From: Candidatus Gastranaerophilales bacterium
GTDB lineage: Bacteria; Cyanobacteriota; Vampirovibrionia; Gastranaerophilales; Gastranaerophilaceae
Direction of reading: 5' to 3'
Length of the DNA: 33,617 nt
NCBI GenBank assembly: GCA_944323675.1
Contig: CALUTK010000018.1
Location: 1-33,617 of the forward strand
Positions within the stretch are counted from its first letter, which is position 1, and every line of letters begins with the position of its first letter. The notes below the pieces were generated by a model. That model saw only the letters and a program-made list of their open reading frames with translations. It was not told where the DNA came from and searched no databases. A program made the translations under genes and the position numbers. This document shows positions 23,040 to 30,069 of the stretch, piece by piece.

Positions 23040-23195
23040 ATAGAATTATGATAAATTTAGTTACTGTAAAATCTAACACATCCTCCTCCTGCAAGTACTC
23101 CGGGACTTGTATAGATTTTGGCGTTTAGATTTTTTAAACAGTAAAATTTATAAAAATATTTAAGTCCCGCTTAAGTTTTTAAAGCGGGATTTTTT
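23040..23195 (+). ncRNA. Candidate small RNA or leader with anti-Shine-Dalgarno stretch
   Basis: A transcript of about 155 nt bounded by a consensus promoter and an intrinsic terminator, with no ORF of note. A long interrupted helix pairs ATAAATT, TTACTGT and AAATCTAA (23051-23076) with TTAGATTT, ACAGTAA and AATTTAT (23125-23151). Its apical part has CATCCTCCTCCTG (23079-23091) next to a hairpin CAAGT/ACTTG. TAGATTTT at 23112-23119 competes for the same AAAATCTA strand, so two folds are possible. Either an sRNA that pairs with ribosome-binding sites or a regulatory leader of the gene at 23222. Confidence 0.6.
23161..23195 (+). terminator. Intrinsic terminator before the gene at 23222
   Basis: TCCCGCTT pairs with AAGCGGGA around a nine-base loop, followed by TTTTTT. 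It lies 26 bases before the next ATG, so it either ends the small RNA or attenuates that gene. Confidence 0.93.
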
Positions 23196-23221
23196 AATGC
23201 GAAAAAAGATAAGGGAAACAG

Positions 23222-24769
23222 ATGAATTTAACGGTAAACAGTTACGACACAAAAAACAGACAGCAAAATTTTAAAGGACTATTGGACGGGGCGGTTACGG
23301 GAACATTGCGGATGCTCGACACAAACGAAATGGCAAATGCCGTTTTGATAGATGTCGGTGCAATGGTGCTTCCGCGTACATATTATGACGCAAAAGCAAG
23401 AAACAAAGACGCCGGTGCTGAAACATTCTTCCGCGAACTCAGCGGAACCTTTATCAACTGTTTATCGGCAGGACTATTTGGCATCGCAATTGCCAAAATT
23501 GCAAACAAATACGTCATGCCTGAGACAAAAATTAACCCGAACACCTGGTTTTCTAAAGACAGTATAAACGTTCTAAAAGCCGCCTGGGATAATGCAGACG
23601 GAGATATTGAAAAATATGTCGGAAATGTCTTTGAAAATCTCGGCGGACGTGATTATAAAAATATTAAAAACTTTAAAGACATAAATTGGGAAAAAATACA
23701 GTGGAACAACCAGAAAAAATGGAAAACAATCTTCTGGGATAATGCCGGCTTTGTGGATGTGGATGAACGGATGAAAACAAAAGACGGCATTGTTAGCACA
23801 ATGACCCAGCTGATTAAAGATAAGACCATTACGAAAAAAGATAAAGAAAACACTCTAAAAATAATGCATGCGAGAATTACAAATGCTCTTGGCGCTGAAC
23901 GAGATATGCAGGTTAAAATAGGAAAACATACCCTTGGCGCAACGCTGGAAAATATTCTCCGCGACACGTATGATATGGGTAGAAAAGTTCTGAATGACAA
24001 TAACGTAAAGATTGAGACAGCCTTAAAAAAGATTTCTAAGGTAAATAACATCAAAATTTTCGGTGCTCTTGCATGTTCTGCTGCACTCGGGCTTACTAAC
24101 CAGTATCTGAACAGGAAAATCACGGAAAAGCGTACCGGCAAAAAAGGCTTTGTCGGCGATGTTGATTATGCCCAGAAAAAAGCAGGCGAAAACATTAAAA
24201 CGGCGCCGGAAAAAGAAAAAAATCTCTGGATTAAAAAGCTTGCAGCAAGTGCAGGTATGCTCGCCATGGTAATCGCCGTTATGAGAGTAAAAAATCCAAA
24301 AGATTTTGTAAAAAAACTGGAATTCACAGGTCCTGTCACCAGCGGCAACGCAATAAAAACGGTTTATGCATCAACAATTGTCGGAAGATTTCTTGCTGCC
24401 GACAACGGAACAGAACTAAGAGAATCTGTCACTCGCGACTATTTCGGATTCCTCAACTGGCTTGTATTCGGCGGCTTTGCAGCAAAAGGCGCTGCAAATC
24501 TTATGGATAAAGGCTGTAAAAATCTATTTAACATTAAAAAAGAAGGAAAAGGATTAAAACACTGGCTGAACGACCTGAGCCTGAAAACCCACGCAGAAAT
24601 TGCTGCCAAAGGTAAAGAGTTCGCTCACCAAAATCTCAAAAAACTCAATATCGCACACGCGGCAGGGCTTGCATATTCGGCCATAACCCTCGGAGTGCTT
24701 CTGCCTATGATTAACGACAAAATGACACGCTATAAAGCAAAAAAACAACAGCAAAATCCTACTGCCTAA
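23222..24769 (+). CDS. Large multi-pass membrane protein, lineage-type, unknown
   Basis: A 515-residue protein I cannot assign. It opens MNLTVNSYDTKNRQQNFKGL, with an Asn-Phe-Lys-Gly motif like that of the protein at 14461. About five hydrophobic segments are visible: near 78-94, 277-293, 339-356, 418-438 and 480-500, separated by long soluble parts, among them a Trp-rich stretch (DINWEKIQWNNQKKWKTIFW, about 158-178) and lysine-rich loops. No enzyme motif is seen. AAGGGAAACAG lies before the ATG. It is downstream of a terminator-ended RNA that may control it. The last residues are basic and Gln-rich. Confidence 0.8.
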   Translation: MNLTVNSYDTKNRQQNFKGLLDGAVTGTLRMLDTNEMANAVLIDVGAMVLPRTYYDAKARNKDAGAETFFRELSGTFINCLSAGLFGIAIAKIANKYVMPETKINPNTWFSKDSINVLKAAWDNADGDIEKYVGNVFENLGGRDYKNIKNFKDINWEKIQWNNQKKWKTIFWDNAGFVDVDERMKTKDGIVSTMTQLIKDKTITKKDKENTLKIMHARITNALGAERDMQVKIGKHTLGATLENILRDTYDMGRKVLNDNNVKIETALKKISKVNNIKIFGALACSAALGLTNQYLNRKITEKRTGKKGFVGDVDYAQKKAGENIKTAPEKEKNLWIKKLAASAGMLAMVIAVMRVKNPKDFVKKLEFTGPVTSGNAIKTVYASTIVGRFLAADNGTELRESVTRDYFGFLNWLVFGGFAAKGAANLMDKGCKNLFNIKKEGKGLKHWLNDLSLKTHAEIAAKGKEFAHQNLKKLNIAHAAGLAYSAITLGVLLPMINDKMTRYKAKKQQQNPTA

Positions 24770-24841
24770 GAAATAGTATTTGTTGCAATCATGCGCAGAC
24801 TAACGACTCATTTTTAACATCAATAAGCATTTATGGAAGCT

Positions 24842-26017
24842 TTACCTTGAAGCCTTTTCATTTTTTAATTCCCAATATTCAAAGATTTTTTCCATAACAC
24901 AGCGGAATATAACAATATCAATTATATAATTTGAGAACCTTCCGCTGTTTGGAATATTATGCATAAATCGTTCGCATATCATATGATAATCTATTCCAAG
25001 CAAATCAATAGTCGTTACCATACAAGGATTAACCCAGTAATGTCCGAAACATTCGACAAGCGTTGTACCTTCTTTTGAATACAAAATATTTGTTGCATTT
25101 GCACCATGAGGAGTGACAACAATATCTGCATTTGCAAAATATTTTACCTGTTCAAACAAAGAATGCTGTTCCGGTACCATTACGGCAAAACCCTTCGGCT
25201 TAAGATAATCTACGAGTTGTTTTTCATTTATAATACGTCTTGAACCTATTCTTGATACATACAAGTGTTTTGGGAATTTTTCATCATATAGGGACCCGTT
25301 TTTATCCTCTATAAGTCTCATCACATAATCGCGGGTATCTTGAAGCCACTTGCCGCCGAGTTCTATACCGTAGCATTCGTGGAACATATAGAGTTTTTTT
25401 GCTTTTATGACGTCGCTGTGTTTGCAGTAAACAAGACGCTCCTCCGGGAAACCAATCATTTCAAAAAACGGTCTTGAACAACCAGTCGGATTTACCAGAT
25501 ATTTCCCTTTATAGCCGAGTTTTTCCATTATAAGAAGTTTTGGCAATACATCAAACGTAAAATGCCAGTAATTATGTGCATTGAAAAAGCAAAGCATACA
25601 AATTTCATCTGCCTTAATCACATTCTTTTTAAGATTAAGCGGTTTTTCATACCTGATTTCATCTTCATCAATTCGTCTGTTAATTCCTGAAGACTCTTGA
25701 AGTGTATACATTTTTCCCCTACCAAATTGATGGACAAAAGCGTATTCACCGTAACATCCGATATAACCGTCCGCTACGTTATATAAATCTATTCCGTAAT
25801 CAAACGGATTTTTTGTAACTTCAATAAGGCCGAATTTTTCTATAAAATCCATTGTTTTTATAAAATTCAACTGTTTTTTATATCGGGTACGACGTTTTTT
25901 AGTAATATAAGCAGATATTTTCTTTGTCAATGAAAATTTTTTGGAGAAATATTTCACTTCAAACTTTGCCGATTTAATGGTATATTTTATTTTTTTACAA
26001 AACTGATAGTAATCCAT
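24842..26017 (-). CDS. Glycosyltransferase family 61 protein
   Basis: A 391-residue protein of the GT61 (DUF563) family, used in capsule or surface polysaccharide assembly. Family marks are FNAHNYWHFTFDVLPKL (about 145-161), PKHLYVSRIGSRRIINE, then VPEQHSLFEQVKYFANADIVVTPHGANATNILYSKEGTTLVE, where the HGAN-type segment forms the nucleotide-sugar site. A basic N-terminal 45 residues (KKISAYITKKRRTRYKKQ) could bind the membrane. It has its own leaderless promoter and lies just past the end of the APE-like operon on the same strand, so it may decorate the same product, but that is an inference. Confidence 0.88.
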   Translation of the reverse strand: MDYYQFCKKIKYTIKSAKFEVKYFSKKFSLTKKISAYITKKRRTRYKKQLNFIKTMDFIEKFGLIEVTKNPFDYGIDLYNVADGYIGCYGEYAFVHQFGRGKMYTLQESSGINRRIDEDEIRYEKPLNLKKNVIKADEICMLCFFNAHNYWHFTFDVLPKLLIMEKLGYKGKYLVNPTGCSRPFFEMIGFPEERLVYCKHSDVIKAKKLYMFHECYGIELGGKWLQDTRDYVMRLIEDKNGSLYDEKFPKHLYVSRIGSRRIINEKQLVDYLKPKGFAVMVPEQHSLFEQVKYFANADIVVTPHGANATNILYSKEGTTLVECFGHYWVNPCMVTTIDLLGIDYHMICERFMHNIPNSGRFSNYIIDIVIFRCVMEKIFEYWELKNEKASR

Positions 26018-26032
26018 ATTATTAAACTAGCA
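26018..26032 (-). promoter_or_regulatory. Extended -10 box, leaderless start of the GT61 gene
   Basis: Minus strand TGC-TAGTTT-AATAAT-ATG. The hexamer is the weakest of the nine, but spacing and TG are kept and there is no ribosome-binding site. Confidence 0.5.
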
Positions 26033-26064
26033 CACCTTTCGGGGGAAAAAATCAACTTATTAAA

Positions 26065-26940
26065 TTATTTATCAAACATATCATAAAAGTTAAAGAATTG
26101 GAAAGGGGATTTATAGGTGAGATTCTCTACAAATTTGATATATTCATTTTGCATTTGTTTAATTTTTTCTGATTTTTTCAGATTTGCTGGGAAGAATTTT
26201 TTCAGATAAAATCTGCAGCTTTCTCCATCTTTTAAAACACAGACAAAATACACAGGGCTTTCCATAAGATATGCAAAGGTAAATGTCCCGAGCGGGAACA
26301 TTACTTTATGATTAAATAACTCAACCTCAATATTTGTACTGTTTTTTGAGGTTCTGTCGCCAGCCATAAAAACTATCTCCCCGCGCGAAAGTTTATCTTT
26401 TATTTCGATCGAGGTATCTATATTGATTTTTTCGACCGGATAGGATGTTACAGGAACTTCAACAGATATTTTTTTTATAAATCCGTTAAAAACCCTGCAC
26501 TGTTCTTCTGCCATAAATGCATTCGCAGGTACGGAATATTTACCGAGAAATGAGCGCAAAATATTGATATTCCCGAGGTGCGAAAAAATTAAAAAGCCAC
26601 CGTGTGCGATAATTTCATCCCAGTATTTTTCATCTTCTTCACTTGCAAAAACTATTTTATTATAATCAAAATTCCCTGAAAAAACTTCCATATTATCAAC
26701 AAGTGAGTATGAGTATTCAAGAAAATGCTTAAATTGATTTTTCAAAGATGGTTTTATACCGATGATTTCAAGGAAACGTTTTGACGCTCTTCTTGCATCG
26801 ACCGCAGACAAAAAAGCAAAAAGTGTCACAAAAAAAGCAATAAATTTCACGGCTTTTTTGCCGAAAATTTTATAAATTTTCCAGGTTATAAGAAGTCTTT
26901 TTTCCCCTGCTGCCTGTTCTTTTGCCTGATACCATTTCAT
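26065..26940 (-). CDS. LpxL/HtrB-like acyltransferase of the APE-like cluster
   Basis: A 291-residue member of the lysophospholipid (lipid A-type) acyltransferase family: one N-terminal membrane helix (about 30-47), SHLGNINILRSFLG at 120-133, VFMAGDRTSKNS in the middle, and a C-terminal KFVENLTYKSPFQFFNFYD like the family's closing motif. The usual active-site pattern is H-x4-D/E; here it is H121-L-G-N-I-N126, so the acidic residue is replaced by Asn. It may still bind acyl-ACP. It overlaps the exporter gene by four bases (ATGA). In aryl polyene clusters a similar enzyme attaches the polyene to a lipid anchor. Confidence 0.85.
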   Translation of the reverse strand: MKWYQAKEQAAGEKRLLITWKIYKIFGKKAVKFIAFFVTLFAFLSAVDARRASKRFLEIIGIKPSLKNQFKHFLEYSYSLVDNMEVFSGNFDYNKIVFASEEDEKYWDEIIAHGGFLIFSHLGNINILRSFLGKYSVPANAFMAEEQCRVFNGFIKKISVEVPVTSYPVEKINIDTSIEIKDKLSRGEIVFMAGDRTSKNSTNIEVELFNHKVMFPLGTFTFAYLMESPVYFVCVLKDGESCRFYLKKFFPANLKKSEKIKQMQNEYIKFVENLTYKSPFQFFNFYDMFDK

Positions 26941-29054
26941 CTTTGCGGCTCCTTTACGTTCTTGTCGTAAATAAAAAGCATGCTTGTAAGGTATGAAACA
27001 GTTAATCCGACAGAGAGAATAAACCCGAGAGAACTTATTAGTTTAAAGCTTGTGAAGGCAAGGAGAAGGAAAGAAAATACGGTTGTTGCACAGGATAAGA
27101 GAACTGAATCCGATGAATCTTTTTTGCAACCTGCGCGAAATACGGAATAATCCAGCCCGAACCCGATAATTAAAAATAATGCAAGAATATGGAAAAGATT
27201 AATTTCCTGTCCCGTAAGCCCCAGAAGCCCGATTGAAAACCCGCACGCGAGAAGGGAAGGAGTCAAAATTTTTACAGCTGTTTTTGGTTTATAAATAATT
27301 GATAAAAGAATCCATACGATTACGAATACCGGAATCAGCATACGTGTACACATTCTGCGGCAGCCGCCGATTTTGTCTGATATATCTTTTCTTACATCCA
27401 CATATTTTCCGCCGTTCCGGTTTATAATTTCAGGACTGTTGAAATCATACAGAACCATAACTGATGTATTTTCCCCAATCAAAAAATCCGCAAACGGTGA
27501 ATTCTTATCAAATTTCAAAAAGTCATACGGGGGATTTTCATTCAAAAGTTTTTTCTTTTCCGCAGGAGATAAAAATACCGCATAACTTTCGAGGTAATTT
27601 TTATACAAATTTTTTCGGAGTTCAAAATTCTTTTTCTGCTGTTTTTCAGACGGAATAAATTTACTCAACGCCTGATAATTCACCTCCTGCAAATTCCTTG
27701 CAATCTGTTCTTCTTTTTGGAGAATTTCTTCAATATTTTTACCTTCCACAACTGCGAAAGAAGTTTTTTCGTTCCCGCCTGTGACAGAGGCGAAGAGTTT
27801 TTCTGCAGCGAGAAGTTTTTTGGAAGGCACATACATATTCCTGATATCGTCGTTGAATTTCACAAAAAACATGCCAGCAATTGAAACTAAAATTACGACA
27901 GCCGCGAGGATTTTTTTGAATTTTTCATCCATAACAAAATTAATTTTCCGCGGGGTATAATCAAATTTTAAAAGCGGATAAAACAGCACAACTATTGAAT
28001 AAACGCACAAAAGCCCCGTCATGGTAAAAACGGAAATCTGACGCAAAAGCTCGACTCCCGAACACAGCAAAACCGCAAACGCACTCACGGTTGTAAGCAT
28101 GCTGACCGTAAGGCTTTTAAAAATTTTCGACAAATCTTTTTCAATAAAATAATGGAGCGAATAATCAATACAAATTCCGATTAGAGTAGTCGAGAAAACA
28201 AACGTCAGAACATGGATAGACTTAAACACAATTGATGCAGCTAAAAATCCTGACATCATGCCGGCGCTGAGGCTTACGGCAATCGGGAGTAAAAGTTTAA
28301 GGTTTCTGAAATAAAAATACGCAATCGCGATTATAAAAAGGGATGAAAGAATACAAATAATATTAATCTCCGTCATCGAACGCGAACTTGCATAGTAGGA
28401 ATGAATAGGCGTTCCGGTGAGAAAAATTTTCGTATCATCTTTTGACAAATTTTCCTGCAAATCAACAAGTTTTCTTATTTTTCCGTTTAGAATATCAGGC
28501 GAAAGCGCGGTATCATTTTTGACTTCAAGAGAAATTATTTTGTAGAATTTATCATTGTAAGAAAATTCACTGCCTTTGCCCTCGCCGAAAGATTTCACAT
28601 AATCGCTGAAAAGAAGAAAAGGATCTTCATTCAGCGGCAAAAGCATAAACCCCAGAGGGTCATAAAGTCTTACAAAAGCCTCTCCCGTAACATTACCGTA
28701 ATCCCCCTTTTCAAGCAGCAACGCCGTATGTGTTGAGAGAAGATTTTTCTGATAAGTTTTAAAATTTTCAAGAGTTTTTATAACATCATAATCCTCAATA
28801 TCAAAGGTGGATTTATCAACATTATTATAAAATTCAGCGGCAGTATTTTCTGCATCTTCCGGTGCTGCGGCTTCCACAAGAACATTAATTTTTGCGGAAT
28901 ACCGCCCGCTTAATTTAACAAGCGTTTCATCCGCCGAATTATCGGAAAACACCGCGCGGAGAATATTCGTTTCCGTCTTTGCCGGATGAAAAAATACAAA
29001 AATTCCAGCAAAAATAAATACAAATATAAATAAAATTCTCAAAAATACTTTCAT
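26937..29054 (-). CDS. MMPL/RND-type lipid exporter of the APE-like cluster
   Basis: A 705-residue inner-membrane exporter of the MMPL/RND superfamily. One N-terminal helix (5-23) is followed by a large periplasmic domain (about 25-225), a block of helices (about 228-360), a second periplasmic domain (about 395-560) and a last block of helices (about 565-700). Features include GICIDYSLHYFIEKD, the family's GxxxDY(S/G)xHY motif, and its partner FGLDYSVFRAG. It likely moves the finished lipid toward the outer membrane with the LolA-like protein. AGGGAAGT precedes the ATG; the gene overlaps the acyltransferase by four bases. Confidence 0.92.
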   Translation of the reverse strand: MKVFLRILFIFVFIFAGIFVFFHPAKTETNILRAVFSDNSADETLVKLSGRYSAKINVLVEAAAPEDAENTAAEFYNNVDKSTFDIEDYDVIKTLENFKTYQKNLLSTHTALLLEKGDYGNVTGEAFVRLYDPLGFMLLPLNEDPFLLFSDYVKSFGEGKGSEFSYNDKFYKIISLEVKNDTALSPDILNGKIRKLVDLQENLSKDDTKIFLTGTPIHSYYASSRSMTEINIICILSSLFIIAIAYFYFRNLKLLLPIAVSLSAGMMSGFLAASIVFKSIHVLTFVFSTTLIGICIDYSLHYFIEKDLSKIFKSLTVSMLTTVSAFAVLLCSGVELLRQISVFTMTGLLCVYSIVVLFYPLLKFDYTPRKINFVMDEKFKKILAAVVILVSIAGMFFVKFNDDIRNMYVPSKKLLAAEKLFASVTGGNEKTSFAVVEGKNIEEILQKEEQIARNLQEVNYQALSKFIPSEKQQKKNFELRKNLYKNYLESYAVFLSPAEKKKLLNENPPYDFLKFDKNSPFADFLIGENTSVMVLYDFNSPEIINRNGGKYVDVRKDISDKIGGCRRMCTRMLIPVFVIVWILLSIIYKPKTAVKILTPSLLACGFSIGLLGLTGQEINLFHILALFLIIGFGLDYSVFRAGCKKDSSDSVLLSCATTVFSFLLLAFTSFKLISSLGFILSVGLTVSYLTSMLFIYDKNVKEPQR

Positions 29055-29073
29055 ACTTCCCTATAAATAATTT

Positions 29074-29598
29074 TTACGGAACGCGGCATTCCGTAAAGTT
29101 AATTTTAGTACTCCCGCTTTTTAATGTATTAATATCAATTTTGTTGATGTAACGACTGCCTGCGATTATCACGGAATCGAGCATACCGGAGGCTTTATTT
29201 GATTTTTTAGGTTTCAGCGCAAGCCGCCACGAAGCTCCGTTTTTCACATAATAAAGATCAAAATTTTTATTCAGCCAGCTGTAATCTTTTTTGGTCACGG
29301 AAATTATAATATCGCTTATGCGTTTATTCTCATCAGAGGTATAAGAGGTTGTTGTTTTAACCGGATAAAGGGTTTCAAAAGTTACGCCTTTTGCCGGATT
29401 AAATTGAAAATTTCCGCCGGATTTCAAACCTGACGTAGAATTCGGAATAGTTTTTTCCTGTGAAAATTTGCAATTAACCATACCGTATTCAGGGACAGCA
29501 ACCTTATCCGGAGTCACGGGATGTTGAAAAATTGCATCCTGCGCCCATACACAACCGCCGGATAAAGCCATAAAAATTATTAAAAAAATTTTCTTCAT
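29074..29598 (-). CDS. LolA-like periplasmic lipid carrier of the APE-like cluster
   Basis: A 174-residue secreted protein. The signal peptide is residues 1-20 (MKKIFLIIFMALSGGCVWAQ), with cleavage likely after VWA. The mature part has the LolA layout: CKFSQEKTIPN (the F-x-Q-x-K start of the hydrophobic barrel), LKSGGNFQFNPAKG (the S-G-x-F/L-x-F-x-P-x-G lip) and a long central strand set (VTKKDYSWLNKNFDLYYVKN, then WRLALKPKKS). The role would be to shuttle a lipid through the periplasm. It begins two bases after the stop of the thioesterase gene and precedes the exporter. Confidence 0.88.
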   Translation of the reverse strand: MKKIFLIIFMALSGGCVWAQDAIFQHPVTPDKVAVPEYGMVNCKFSQEKTIPNSTSGLKSGGNFQFNPAKGVTFETLYPVKTTTSYTSDENKRISDIIISVTKKDYSWLNKNFDLYYVKNGASWRLALKPKKSNKASGMLDSVIIAGSRYINKIDINTLKSGSTKINFTECRVP

Positions 29599-29600
29599 AA

Positions 29601-30014
29601 TTAAAGATTACAACAAGCAAGCTTTTCTTTCAAACGTTCCGGTGCTGAATAAATACTCTCATTTGTATTCACATCAACACAAATCTGCATTGTCTTTGCC
29701 TTGAAAAGTTTTTCGCCTGTATCAGCATCAAAAATATTATATTTAATTATAAGACACGGTTCAATTTCTTCCACCGATGAAACAACGCGTAAATTCTGGT
29801 TAAACACGCACGGTTTTATATATTTAACCTCCATAGTTGCAACGGGATATGCAACGCCGTCGGCCCTCATATCATCGTAATCATAGTCGATTTTAGATAG
29901 CAAATCGCATCTTGCGGTCTCCATATATTTGATATAATTCCCGTGCCAGACCACGTTCATCGGATCCAAATCGTAAAACTGAACTTTTATAAAACTTTCT
30001 GATTCAACAATCAT
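29601..30014 (-). CDS. 4-hydroxybenzoyl-CoA-type thioesterase (hotdog)
   Basis: A 137-residue single hotdog enzyme of the YbgC/4HBT type. The signature is FYDLDPMNVVWHGNYIKYMETAR: D17 is the catalytic acid, H24 sits in the V-x-H-x-x-Y core, and E32-A-R follows. MEVKYIKPCVFNQNLRV fits the second strand pair. It would hydrolyse acyl-CoA or acyl-ACP; aryl polyene clusters carry one such thioesterase. It is 55 bases after the ligase gene and two before the LolA-like gene. Confidence 0.9.
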   Translation of the reverse strand: MIVESESFIKVQFYDLDPMNVVWHGNYIKYMETARCDLLSKIDYDYDDMRADGVAYPVATMEVKYIKPCVFNQNLRVVSSVEEIEPCLIIKYNIFDADTGEKLFKAKTMQICVDVNTNESIYSAPERLKEKLACCNL

Positions 30015-30069
30015 TTTTAATACCTCTGATTTTTGCTGCTGCGCACCAGTTTTAAAATTTCAAGTGCGT

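Noticed and set aside
23040-23195. A known riboswitch class
   Set aside because: I could not match the core to any riboswitch consensus I know, so only a structured RNA is claimed.
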